Source: Bacteroidales bacterium
GTDB taxonomy: Bacteria > Bacteroidota > Bacteroidia > Bacteroidales > UBA4417
NCBI GenBank assembly: GCA_016707705.1
Contig: JADJHD010000033.1
Coordinates: 1 to 50,814, forward strand
DNA: 50,814 bases
Direction: 5' to 3'
In this document: positions 36,687 through 45,113 of the stretch, piece after piece
Layout: every line of letters starts with the position of its first letter
Position numbering within the stretch: position 1 is the stretch's first letter
The notes under the pieces: generated by a model
What the model was told of the DNA's origin: nothing
What the model saw: only the letters and a program-made list of their open reading frames with translations
Database searches by the model: none
Program-made: the position numbers and the translations under genes

Positions 36687-36875
36687 TTAATAAATCGCTT
36701 AAGTATCACTATTCCTTATTTTATTTTCTCTATGTCAAGGACTCGGATTGGGTTGCCGAAGACCCTGATACGACTTTATGATGCAAGCGAATTATCCATT
36801 TTATTGGATTTATTATAGTTTGTAAGAGATTTACCGTTAGCAAATTGCTGACTTGAAATTCTCCCATAATTTACG

Positions 36876-36900
36876 AAAAAAACCCGGAGAAAACTCCGGG
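36876..36900 (-). terminator. Rho-independent terminator after the DUF2202 gene
   Basis: On the minus strand CCCGGAG, loop TTTT, CTCCGGG, then TTTTTTT, 72 bases after the stop codon at 36973. It isolates the DUF2202 gene from the methyltransferase cassette. Confidence 0.88.
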
Positions 36901-36972
36901 CGTCCTATCAAATCAGAAAGTTGCCTGAATTGCCAGTTTTGTGCATAGGCCTACGACAACGCAATGCACAAC

Positions 36973-37737
36973 TTAGTTGGGGCAACCAGATCCGATTTCA
37001 TGCGGACTATTAATAATTTCTTCAAAGTACTCAACTGTTATGAACTGGGGAACATAAGTAATTCCTCTGATTTTTAACAGTTTATAGAATGAACGAAGGT
37101 GATTTCTTGAGCCTCTCTCCAATTCGTTGAATACAAACAGGATATCTGCATTGTCAACATCATTTGCAATATGATTTACCAGGTCTTGAATGTCAAGGTC
37201 TTCTATGGTAGCGCCAACTGTAAGGCCTCCGTTCAGCGAGACAGTTCCCTGGGCTAACAAGGTATTGTAAAGATTCTGGATATCAGGGTTTACGAAAACT
37301 CCGGTAACATGATTAGCAGCGATATCAGGTAGATCATATTTATCCATCAGCACTTTAATGGCTCCGGTATGCTGGTTTTCACTTTTTGAAATATTATTGA
37401 ATACCGGCATATGGTAAAGGGCGTACATGCTTGTGTAGATATCCTTTGCCAGAAGTTCTTCCTCCCGCATAGTGTTAATTGCATTAATCTCATCATCACT
37501 CAAGGGCTCAACAGGAAAAGAGTTAATGCAACTGTACATCGGATTAACAGTCCCGGCTGCTGTGCCGGTTTCACTTTCATCAATACCATTCAACTCAGCA
37601 TCTGCAGAGCTGACCTTCATTGCCGGAACAGCCTGATTGGAAGTGCTGGCAATATTTTCCTTGCTGCACTGTGTAAATGTCATTATTGCTCCTGCAAGCA
37701 GCAGAACGGCAATAAAATTGTTCTGAATCTTTTTCAT
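36973..37737 (-). CDS. DUF2202 ferritin-like lipoprotein
   Basis: A 254-residue protein with a lipoprotein-type signal (AGAIMTFTQCSKENI) and a DUF2202 domain, a ferritin-like four-helix bundle. Candidate di-metal ligands are in REEELLAKDIYTSMYALYHM, KSENQHTGAIKVLM and VFNELERGSRNHLRSFYKLL (Glu/His pairs on successive helices). This suggests an iron- or manganese-binding or peroxide-reducing role outside the cytoplasm; the family's activity is not established. It has its own promoter, identical in key blocks to that of the 30742 gene, and its own terminator, so it is probably a single-gene member of an ECF regulon. Confidence 0.87.
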   Translation of the reverse strand: MKKIQNNFIAVLLLAGAIMTFTQCSKENIASTSNQAVPAMKVSSADAELNGIDESETGTAAGTVNPMYSCINSFPVEPLSDDEINAINTMREEELLAKDIYTSMYALYHMPVFNNISKSENQHTGAIKVLMDKYDLPDIAANHVTGVFVNPDIQNLYNTLLAQGTVSLNGGLTVGATIEDLDIQDLVNHIANDVDNADILFVFNELERGSRNHLRSFYKLLKIRGITYVPQFITVEYFEEIINSPHEIGSGCPN

Positions 37738-37770
37738 GATTTTCGATTTTTAGGATTAATCTGTCTGTTT

Positions 37771-37800
37771 GACACAAGAGATCTTAAAAACCAGCGGTCA
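37771..37800 (-). promoter_or_regulatory. ECF-sigma-type promoter, copy 2
   Basis: On the minus strand TGACCGCTGGTTT, 11 bases, TGTGTC, preceded by a T7 run, just like 30780-30809. The -35 core is at 37791-37800 and the -10 TGTC at 37771-37774, about 33 bases before the ATG at 37737. Confidence 0.7.
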
Positions 37801-37826
37801 CATGTAAAAAAATACATAGGATTATT

Positions 37827-37928
37827 TCAGAGTTTATTTTCAAATTTCCGGACTGCTATTCCAACAAGCTTGTATGCGATAAACATTACTACCGGCAGGC
37901 TCAGGAACCAAATGATTTGCGTTATCAT
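37827..37928 (-). CDS. 33-residue membrane peptide after cydB, CydX-like candidate
   Basis: A complete short frame, ATG at 37928 and TGA at 37827-37829. It has one membrane helix (IIWFLSLPVVMFIAYKLVGI) and a positive C-terminal end (AVRKFENKL). It begins 20 bases after the cydB stop on the same strand. In proteobacteria CydX, a 30-40-residue single-helix peptide encoded at the same place, stabilises the haems of cytochrome bd; this peptide has that size, topology and position but no obvious sequence match. I infer an accessory subunit of the oxidase. Confidence 0.65.
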   Translation of the reverse strand: MITQIIWFLSLPVVMFIAYKLVGIAVRKFENKL

Positions 37929-37948
37929 AGTTTGTATTTTTTTACAGA

Positions 37949-39088
37949 TTAATAGATATGACCTTCGTCATTTAACTCTTCAGTGGTCATCTTAGTTTTG
38001 TTGATTGCACGCCAGGTATAAGCAATATATGCAAGAACGATGGGCACAAACAACGAAACATAGCTCATTGCAGTCAGTGTATAATGACTTGAAGAACTAT
38101 TTTGTATGGTGAGGGAATTTTGAAGGTTAAATGTAGAAGGGTAGAACGCCGTATTATTGAATCCTGCCAGCATGAAAAGAGAGAAGACTGTTAGGACTGT
38201 TCCTATGCCCGTTAGCCATATCCCTTTATCACTGCATGTTTTAAAGCAGGTAACAGTTCTGATTATACCCAGTAAGACCATCAAAACACCTAAAATAAAA
38301 ATTCCGGCAACTACAGGCATCTGAATCAGGTTGTGGAGGTATTTATAAGGTTCCATAGAAACCATTCCTGTAGTTGGATTCACGGCAAAGCCTTGTTGCA
38401 ACAGCAACATAGTAACAAAGGCAAGAAAGAAAACAAGGAATGGGATGGAATCATAGACCATTTGCTTTTTGGCTCTTTCAATAATTGCAGCGTTGCTCAC
38501 ATTTTTGAAGAAATACAATAATGCAAGCACTCTTGACAGAAAAAAGACAGCCAGACCCAATGAAAGGTTCTGAATATTAAATGCAGCCTCCAAGCCATGA
38601 GTCGCAGTTTCCCACTGAGAAAAGTTATTCTCATTCACCGAAAATTGGGAACCTGTAAAAAATGTGGAAACCGCAGCTCCTAATAAAACTGTGCCTAATG
38701 CCCCATTCAGGAACAGGAATATCTCATAGGTACGATGACCCAGAAGATTACCTGGTTTTGAACGGTATTCATAAGAAACAGCTTGCACAACAAATGCAAA
38801 TAAAATTAACATCCAAACCCAGTAAGCTCCGCCGAAACTGGTACTGTAAAATAAAGGAAATGAAGCAAAAAATGCGCCTCCAAAGGTTACCAGGGTTGTA
38901 AAGGTAAATTCCCATTTGCGCCCCAATGAATTTACAAGTAATGTGCGCTCTGTTTCATTTTTTCCAAGGCGGTAGATTAATGTTTGCCCTCCTTGAACAA
39001 ACAAAAGAAAAACCAGTAAAGATCCAAGCAGGGATACAATGACCCACCAATATTGCTGTAAAGCCAGATGTGATAAGTTTTCAAACAT
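37949..39088 (-). CDS. cydB: Cytochrome bd ubiquinol oxidase subunit II
   Basis: A 379-residue polytopic membrane protein of the CydB family, with about eight to nine hydrophobic segments. The N-terminus is LQQYWWVIVSLLGSLLVFLL then FVQGGQTLIYRLGKNETERT, where the family has the conserved 'QGGQ' step. WEFTFTTLVTFGGAFFASFP and AVSYEYRSKPGN follow. Its start codon overlaps the cydA stop region by one base. It acts with CydA in the inner membrane, oxidising quinol and reducing oxygen to water at very low oxygen levels. The frame is intact, unlike cydA. Confidence 0.95.
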   Translation of the reverse strand: MFENLSHLALQQYWWVIVSLLGSLLVFLLFVQGGQTLIYRLGKNETERTLLVNSLGRKWEFTFTTLVTFGGAFFASFPLFYSTSFGGAYWVWMLILFAFVVQAVSYEYRSKPGNLLGHRTYEIFLFLNGALGTVLLGAAVSTFFTGSQFSVNENNFSQWETATHGLEAAFNIQNLSLGLAVFFLSRVLALLYFFKNVSNAAIIERAKKQMVYDSIPFLVFFLAFVTMLLLQQGFAVNPTTGMVSMEPYKYLHNLIQMPVVAGIFILGVLMVLLGIIRTVTCFKTCSDKGIWLTGIGTVLTVFSLFMLAGFNNTAFYPSTFNLQNSLTIQNSSSSHYTLTAMSYVSLFVPIVLAYIAYTWRAINKTKMTTEELNDEGHIY

Positions 39089-40616
39089 TATTTTGCTCCT
39101 CCTTCCTTAAATCCAAGTTTAATTTGTTTACTCAATATTTTTATGTCGGCGATCAGTAAGATGGTGAAAGTGATCGCGAAGAGTGCAAAGGTGAGTTGAA
39201 CACTACCGGTTGTTAAATGGGATACTGCTGCAGAAGTTGGCATCAAGTCCTGAATTACCCATGGTTGCCTGCCAAATTCTGCTACCAGCCAACCCATTTC
39301 AGATGCCAGATAAGCAAGAGGAATACTTAAAACGCCGGCGTACAGCAGCCATCTTTTTTTGTCTAATCCCTTTCTTAATAAAATTGTAAGCATAACTATA
39401 AAAAGAAGAATAAACCACATTCCCAAACCAACCATAATCCTGAAGGAATAGAATGTAGCTTTTATAGGTGGTATAGCATCATGAACATTATCAAAATAGC
39501 CATAACCGAAATATTTGAAATTCTCATTTAAAACTACCATTGCCGAATCAGCGGCCAGATTATTGCCGGCTCTTTTAGCTGATTTGAAGTTTTTCAAGGC
39601 TTCGATGGCCTGTTTACCCTGGAAATCTTCTCTTCAGCTGAAATGATATTTCGCTCCTGGTTACCATGAATCAAGTCTTTGATCCCTGGTACATATGCAT
39701 TTGCATCCAGAAAGGCCATATAAGACAAGAAGTCGGGAATCTCAATTTTCATAAGGAAATCTTCTTTCTGGTGTTCATTTTTTTCACCTGACAGGATTCC
39801 AAATGCAACAAGTGGCGCATTGGTCTGACCTTCATACAGGTTTTCCATGGCAGCAAACTTCATGGGTTGATGTCGGGCCATCAGACGAGCCGAACCATCA
39901 CCAGTCAAAACAAGGAAAAGAGACATAATCAGTCCAAACACAGATGCAACTATGATGCTTTTCTGAGCCATGAGTTCATGCCTCTTTCGCAAAAGATACC
40001 ATGAACTCACCCCAAGCACAAAAACGGATGATAGTACATACCCTGAAGTTACCGTATGCAGAAACTTATTGATTGCAACTGGAGAAAACAAGACTTCCCA
40101 AAAATTTATCATCTCGTTTCGGGCGGTTTCCGGATTAAACTGCATACCCACGGGAGATTGCATCCAGGCATTCGCTACAAGAATCCACAAAGCGGAAAGG
40201 TTAGCTCCTATTGCAACCAGCCAGGTAGATATCAGGTGAAATCGTTTGCTCACTTTGTTCCAGCCGAAAAACATCACCGCAATAAAGGTACTTTCGAGAA
40301 AAAAGGCCATGATCCCTTCCACTGCCAGGGGAGCACCAAATATATCCCCCACGAACCAAGAGTAGTTTGACCAGTTCGTTCCAAATTCAAACTCCAGAAT
40401 AATACCTGTAGCAACACCAATGGCAAAGTTGATCCCAAACAAAGCCATCCAGAATTTGGTGATTCGTTTCCATTCCTCTTTACCGGTTTTCACATATATG
40501 CTTTCCATGAAAGCGATAATAAACGACAATCCAAGAGTGAGGGGTACAAAAAGCCAGTGATAAATGGCAGTTAATGCAAACTGGGCTCTTGACCAGTCAA
40601 CTAATGATGCATCCAT
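39088..40616 (-). pseudogene. cydA: Cytochrome bd ubiquinol oxidase subunit I, one frame break
   Basis: Two frames together give a complete CydA of about 509 residues. The first (40616 to 39594) has the haem ligand His20 (TAIYHWLFVPLTLG), FFLEST and KFLHTVTSGYVL. The second (to 39088) has FKYFGYGYFDN and the GRQPW signature in VAEFGRQPWVIQDLMPTS. The first frame ends at RVNRPSKP. If the CC near 39621 were CCC, the reading would be KISQGKQAIEALKNFKSAKR with no interruption, which is the natural Q-loop region. A single missing base in a C run therefore explains the break, and the gene is probably functional in the organism. It follows DUF4492 by 2 bases. Confidence 0.9.
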
Positions 40617-40618
40617 AC

Positions 40619-40834
40619 TTATTTTGGTTTAGTTGTTAATTGTTCAATAACATAATCGCTTCTCTCACTGTCATTAGTAAATTTCGATCCAAGGAAATCA
40701 TGAAAGAAAAACAGGCGCAAAATGGCAAACATCACAAACAGCTTAATAAATATGATGATCCACAGAGTTTTGCCTTCCTTCATATTTCGGAATCCATCAT
40801 AATACAGATTCCATATCCTTCTAAATACTGACAT
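40619..40834 (-). CDS. DUF4492 small membrane protein of the cytochrome bd operon
   Basis: A 71-residue protein from ATG 40834 (MSVFRRIWNLYYDGFRNMKE); an ATG at 40855 would overlap the preceding gene. One membrane helix, LWIIIFIKLFVMFAILRLFF, follows a basic amphipathic start. DUF4492 is regularly encoded just before cydA in Bacteroidota and is thought to be an accessory of the oxidase. Here it sits 17 bases after the MbnP-like gene and 2 bases before cydA, tying the copper genes and the oxidase into one operon. Confidence 0.85.
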   Translation of the reverse strand: MSVFRRIWNLYYDGFRNMKEGKTLWIIIFIKLFVMFAILRLFFFHDFLGSKFTNDSERSDYVIEQLTTKPK

Positions 40835-40851
40835 ACTCCCGAATATAATTA

Positions 40852-41709
40852 TCAATTTTTGGAATGTGATTCATTGTCTTTCCATGACTGCATTGTTTTC
40901 TTATTGTTTGTAATGCTGCTGATGCTGAAAACATTGTATCCGTTTTCGCAGGCAGTTTTCATTGCTAATTGATTCTGCATTATATAATTTCCCCAATCAT
41001 TGAAATCCCATGTATGAGGTGTCTCAAACCAACTTTCAATATCCATTGCCAATTGTATCTTATTGGTCGAATTGTCATTTATCATCAGGGTAGGCAGAGG
41101 TAGTGTTACTTCAAAATAATTCTGTACAAATCCAGTGATGGAATCCACATTGCTTGTTATTCCTGAATAGGTTTGCCCTATTCCAAGATGGAAATCAAAG
41201 GGTATCATGTTTCCTTGGGGGTTTTTCCACTTCCCGTTTAGCATCAAATAATGAAATCCACCACCCAATACTGTTGGCCAGAACATATTTACTTCCGGTG
41301 GATTTACAAAGGCAAAGGATATGTTTCGCTCCTCATTCAGGCCAAAAACAAATGATACTGAGTCGTATGTTCCGGTCGGAATCGGGTCAAAAATCTTCCA
41401 CACCAGTGTTTCCGGGTAGTCGATGTCCACATAATGAATAGCTGTTTGAGCATCAATATGCAGTTTTGCTCCATTTGTATTATAGAAATAGACATCTGAA
41501 ATGAAATATTTCAACTCATCCACTTCATACGGATTCCCAGCCTGATTCAAATAACATAGACTATCGACATAAAGGGATTCGTTCCGAACCTTATGAACAA
41601 ATTCAAATTCTATTTTACCAGCGTTGGTTTCCTGCTCTATAACTTCCTTTTTGCAGGAAGTGCAAGCAAACTCAATAGCAATGATTAGAATTAGAATCTT
41701 TGCAGTCAT
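40852..41709 (-). CDS. MbnP-family copper-associated lipoprotein
   Basis: A 285-residue exported protein, lipoprotein-type signal near FACTSCKK (Cys16 or Cys19). The body matches the MbnP family of Bacteroidota: YEVDELKYFISDVYFYNTNG, HYVDIDYPETLVWKI, PTGTYDSVSFVFGLNEERNI, then NMFWPTVLGGGFHYLMLNGK. MbnP proteins bind copper, in studied cases through His and a Trp oxidised to kynurenine by MbnH; no MbnH-like dihaem gene is in the window. It starts at the base after the TonB receptor stop, so the two are translationally linked, the usual receptor/periplasmic-partner pairing. Confidence 0.87.
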   Translation of the reverse strand: MTAKILILIIAIEFACTSCKKEVIEQETNAGKIEFEFVHKVRNESLYVDSLCYLNQAGNPYEVDELKYFISDVYFYNTNGAKLHIDAQTAIHYVDIDYPETLVWKIFDPIPTGTYDSVSFVFGLNEERNISFAFVNPPEVNMFWPTVLGGGFHYLMLNGKWKNPQGNMIPFDFHLGIGQTYSGITSNVDSITGFVQNYFEVTLPLPTLMINDNSTNKIQLAMDIESWFETPHTWDFNDWGNYIMQNQLAMKTACENGYNVFSISSITNNKKTMQSWKDNESHSKN

Positions 41710-43842
41710 TTAGATATTGATAATGAGATTCATATAATAATTTCTTCCTGGTTCATATAAACGGGAAGTTGAACCTACAATACGCCGGTTGAGGTGATCG
41801 TAATAAGCCTTGTCAAACAAGTTTTGAATCCCCGAAGCAAGCTTTATGAGTTTATTTACCTGAAACTCATAAGCCATATTCATTAAAACTGTACCAAAGA
41901 TCGCATTTTCATAATAAGATTCCGAAACATGGTTTTGAACCGCTACTATTCTGGAGCCCAGAGTAAATAGCATTTTTTGATTGTAGAATCTATAATTCAG
42001 GTCAATTCGGGTTTCCATCGGTGGGATTTCCTGGACGGCATCATTTTTCAATTCCACCTGATCAATCACCTGGTTATTTTCAAGGATATTTTTTATAGCT
42101 CTTTCCTGGATCCCATAAGTATAGGAAGCTGTCAGTACCACACCAATGCCTTTTATCACAGGAGAATTGTAGGTTGCTTCGAAACCATAAAACCAGGCTT
42201 GTCCAACATTCTTGTACTGTTTTACTCCTAATGCACCCATTGATTTGGGCGTAGCTACTGAAGCAGGCAACGGAACAGCAGATATGTAGGAATCGATAAT
42301 GGATGCATAAGCATCCACTTTGAGTTTACCTGCTTTATTAAGATTAACATCTATAATCAGGTCCGACTGATAGTTAATTTCTGGTTTTAATTGTGGATTA
42401 CCCAAATAATCGTAGCTGTCATAACCAACTGTGAGGAATTTTATGTACCGTTCAGTCAGATCAGGGCTACGCATACCCCGTCCGGCATAAAAGCCAATAG
42501 AATGACCACCCTTGATCGGGAAAGTTATACCAGCATTTGCACTCAGGTTGGTATAGTTTGAGCTCAGCTGATTGAAATAATTCACACCTTCCTTAATCAA
42601 TTTCAGTGTATCTGTTGATGTAGCCTGATTAAGATCGAAGCGGGCAGATACATTGATTTTAAATTTTTGATTATCATAAATATATGTCCCAAAGACTCCG
42701 CTATTAATCATTTGGGAATCCTTCCATAGGTTTGTATTTTTTGTGGAAATGGTTTCAACTCCATTCATTACCATAATCATTCTTGTTAACCGGCCTCCAT
42801 CTTTACGTGCAATTTCAAGATCAGCCCCTGCCAGCAATTCATGTTTGCCTTTTATGAGATTCAATTCAATCCTACCCCCTGAATTGGATGCATCAACTTT
42901 TGATACAGCCTGCATCAATCCTGTATATGGTGGTACAACTGAACTGTAGGCTGCACGCTGGCTGTTATCCATTTCATGGTACACATCAGAGCCATAAACC
43001 TTTATATCCAGTTTCCTGATTAAAGATGTCAGGTTTTTAATATGATAGTCAGCCGATATCAAAGTGGTATTATCCTTCCTTTCATCCATCGGTAAAGAAG
43101 GGAACATCAAATCCCGGCCGTAATTTGAATGAAGGGAAAGCAATAATTCATGATTTTTTGCTGGTGTATATCCCAGGTCAGCTGAGTAATTGTATTTCCT
43201 GAAGGAGGATGAAACCTTATTGCCATCCCCGGTTTTATAGTCATGATAATTTTTATAACTACCCGAAACTCCGAAATAGAACTTCTTGCCACCACCAAAG
43301 AAAAGCAGGTACTGCCCCAAGCCAGCAGGATTGGAACTTAAAGATGTGTGGGATTTTAGATGAATTTCAAAATTGTCAGATGGTTTTGGTTTGAAGGTAT
43401 TCAATTGGATGATTCCACCAAATGAAGGCCCATACCTGAGTGAATATGGACCTTTTATAATTTCAATACTTTCAACATCATCAGGCTCAAGATGTGAAGT
43501 TACAGGGTCCATGCGATTTGGACAACCTCCTTCTACTTTCATTCCATCATCCGCCATGACATTAATCTGGCTGAACCGGTAACCTCTTATTACTGGATCT
43601 ATTGATGCTCCACCTTTTCTAATGCCATTCACCCCGGCTACATTTCTTAGTAAAGTCCCAATATCGGGCAATGACATCCTATTAATTGAGGCTTGATCCA
43701 ATATTACCTTATTCCCTTTGTCAATCTTTGCCCCTTGAATTACAATTTCACCAAGGTTGATTGTATCAACAGGTTGTTGGGAAAAGCTGGTTTCTCCCAA
43801 CAACAGGAGAAAGATTAGGAGTAAATAATTAAGACATCTCAT
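41710..43842 (-). CDS. TonB-dependent receptor, OprC-like copper type
   Basis: A 710-residue outer-membrane receptor with signal peptide (to SFSQQ), plug domain (MSLPDIGTLLRNVAGVNGIR, IEIIKGPYSLRYGPSFGGII) and a barrel ending in RLYEPGRNYYMNLIINI. Cys107-x3-Met111 in VEGGCPNRMDPVTSH and His289-x-Met291 in DVYHEMDNSQR match the CxxxM...HxM copper site known from OprC of Pseudomonas aeruginosa. This supports copper import. It is the first gene of the operon that continues with MbnP, DUF4492, CydA, CydB and the 33-residue peptide. No CarboxypepD_reg domain precedes the plug, so it is not a SusC-type glycan receptor. Confidence 0.9.
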   Translation of the reverse strand: MRCLNYLLLIFLLLLGETSFSQQPVDTINLGEIVIQGAKIDKGNKVILDQASINRMSLPDIGTLLRNVAGVNGIRKGGASIDPVIRGYRFSQINVMADDGMKVEGGCPNRMDPVTSHLEPDDVESIEIIKGPYSLRYGPSFGGIIQLNTFKPKPSDNFEIHLKSHTSLSSNPAGLGQYLLFFGGGKKFYFGVSGSYKNYHDYKTGDGNKVSSSFRKYNYSADLGYTPAKNHELLLSLHSNYGRDLMFPSLPMDERKDNTTLISADYHIKNLTSLIRKLDIKVYGSDVYHEMDNSQRAAYSSVVPPYTGLMQAVSKVDASNSGGRIELNLIKGKHELLAGADLEIARKDGGRLTRMIMVMNGVETISTKNTNLWKDSQMINSGVFGTYIYDNQKFKINVSARFDLNQATSTDTLKLIKEGVNYFNQLSSNYTNLSANAGITFPIKGGHSIGFYAGRGMRSPDLTERYIKFLTVGYDSYDYLGNPQLKPEINYQSDLIIDVNLNKAGKLKVDAYASIIDSYISAVPLPASVATPKSMGALGVKQYKNVGQAWFYGFEATYNSPVIKGIGVVLTASYTYGIQERAIKNILENNQVIDQVELKNDAVQEIPPMETRIDLNYRFYNQKMLFTLGSRIVAVQNHVSESYYENAIFGTVLMNMAYEFQVNKLIKLASGIQNLFDKAYYDHLNRRIVGSTSRLYEPGRNYYMNLIINI

Positions 43843-43916
43843 AATGTATATACTTTAATATCCCTCAAATGAGTTAAATAGTATGCCTCCGAAGCCAATG
43901 TGATATTAGCCGGCTT

Positions 43917-44318
43917 TTAATCCTGTATAGAAGTTAGCAGTTCAAAAACCGGTGGGTCAGCTATGGCTCGTTTTACAGCACATAAATCAGCGGCATTGAT
44001 AACTGCAGATTTATACTTTTCCGGAAAACTGGAGGGTAGCTGAATGTCCAGCGTTATTTTGGAAGGAAGTCGTTTCTGCGGATCAAAATCTATCGTCTGA
44101 ATTATCCTTATGTTCTCTGTTGGAATATTGCGCTGATTGCAAAACGATTTAATGTAGATGCCGGCACAAGTCCCAATTGAAGCCAGAAACAGATCAAAGG
44201 GTGCAGGCGCAGTGTTTTGTCCGCCTCCGGCTAAAGGCTGATCTGTCCGGATTTCATGATTCTGATGATGAGCAGTTATCACTTTCCCTTCATCAAGTGT
44301 AATCGTCATTGTTACCAT
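43917..44318 (-). CDS. OsmC-family peroxiredoxin-like protein
   Basis: A 133-residue OsmC/YhfA-type protein. The two redox cysteines are Cys51 (LFLASIGTCAGIYIKSFC) and Cys113 (AADLCAVKRAIADPP). It probably reduces organic peroxides in the cytoplasm or handles sulfur transfer. The start at 44318 has an unusually good Shine-Dalgarno sequence for this phylum, GGAGG 4 bases before ATG. It is divergent from the NifX-like gene; a TATTTTTG box (44377) and the palindrome at 44400 lie upstream. Confidence 0.9.
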   Translation of the reverse strand: MVTMTITLDEGKVITAHHQNHEIRTDQPLAGGGQNTAPAPFDLFLASIGTCAGIYIKSFCNQRNIPTENIRIIQTIDFDPQKRLPSKITLDIQLPSSFPEKYKSAVINAADLCAVKRAIADPPVFELLTSIQD

Positions 44319-44376
44319 TTTTCCTCCGTTCTAAAGACTTTGAAACTATTTCATAAACCAGGTGAGTACCCCAAAG

Positions 44377-44384
44377 CAAAAATA
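44377..44384 (-). promoter_or_regulatory. -7 box of the OsmC promoter
   Basis: TATTTTTG on the minus strand matches TAnnTTTG; the 5' leader would be about 50 bases. The palindrome at 44400-44419 begins 15 bases upstream, covering the expected -33 position. Confidence 0.5.
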
Positions 44385-44399
44385 ATACAATTTAAATAA

Positions 44400-44419
44400 T
44401 AATGAACGTAGGTTCATTA
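44400..44419. promoter_or_regulatory. Perfect palindromic operator between OsmC and NifX-like genes
   Basis: TAATGAAC-GTAG-GTTCATTA, 8-base arms with no mismatch. The shape resembles TetR-family operators. It lies where it can block the OsmC promoter and is 97 bases before the NifX-like start, so one repressor could control both genes. No TetR gene is in the window. Confidence 0.6.
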
Positions 44420-44515
44420 ACTTTGCAATCAGTTAAATTATTTGAAGGCTAAACTGTCAACAATAGCATTTCAAATAATTGGTAACCAAAAACAATAAAC
44501 AAAAACATAAAACCA

Positions 44516-44893
44516 ATGAAAATAGCTGTGCCAGTAACTAGTGATAATAGAATTGATGATCATTTTGGTCATTGTGAATATTATGGTGTTTACAGCATCT
44601 CTTCAGATAATCAGATAACCGATGTTCAAACAATAAAATCAGAACAGGGATGTGGTTGCAAATCAAACATTGCCTCCGTACTATCTGAGCAGGGGGTTAC
44701 TGTTATGCTTGCCGGTGGAATCGGAGGAGGAGCCATCAATGTCCTGAATAATTGGGGTATAGATGTAATCAGAGGATGTTCGGGACCTGCAACCGAGGTT
44801 GTAAACATGTATGTTGAAGGAAAATTGATAGACAGTGGTTCCACCTGTTCTCATCATGCGGATCAAGGTTCAGCACATCAATGCAATCATTGA
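44516..44893 (+). CDS. NifX/NifB-C-terminal-type Fe-Mo cofactor-binding-fold protein
   Basis: A 125-residue protein of the dinitrogenase iron-molybdenum cofactor biosynthesis family: MKIAVPVTSDNRIDDHFGHC, IKSEQGCGCKSNIASVLSEQ, VTVMLAGGIGGGAINVLNNW. The His- and Cys-rich tail (CSHHADQGSAHQCNH) could bind metal. No nif structural genes are present, so it is one of the many stand-alone members found in anaerobes, probably carrying an Fe-S or metal cluster. The DUF134 gene at 45835 is a common partner of this family. Confidence 0.88.
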   Translation: MKIAVPVTSDNRIDDHFGHCEYYGVYSISSDNQITDVQTIKSEQGCGCKSNIASVLSEQGVTVMLAGGIGGGAINVLNNWGIDVIRGCSGPATEVVNMYVEGKLIDSGSTCSHHADQGSAHQCNH

Positions 44894-44944
44894 TTATAGG
44901 AGAAACTGGATAAAATTATTAATTTGAAGTACAAAAATGAATTC

Positions 44945-45054
44945 ATCCGCCAATCAGCGGATAGTCGTCAGAATTCAGAATTGAGAAAACAGAACCATTA
45001 GTTGAAAAATCATTCTAATCGCCCAAGCTTGGCTTCTGTCCGCCAGCCGGCGGA
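44945..45054. repeat. Two short GC-rich palindromes between genes
   Basis: ATCCGC-CAATCA-GCGGAT at 44945-44962 and TCCGCC-AGCC-GGCGGA at 45039-45054. Both share the TCCGCC/GGCGGA word and look like dispersed palindromic repeats rather than terminators, since neither has a T tract. They fill the 214-base gap after the NifX-like gene. Confidence 0.5.
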
Positions 45055-45113
45055 TGGATTCTTCGGGGAATAGCATTTTTAAGAAAATCTCTAATATTAA
45101 ATAGTTTATGATT

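Noticed and set aside
36624..36818. 64-residue plus-strand frame upstream of the ArsM-like gene
   Set aside because: It covers the cassette promoter region on the other strand and shows no domain or conserved motif.
39594..39640. Split cydA as a true two-gene arrangement or recoding by TGA
   Set aside because: The second part begins only at a TTG within the Q-loop. One added C restores a continuous family sequence.
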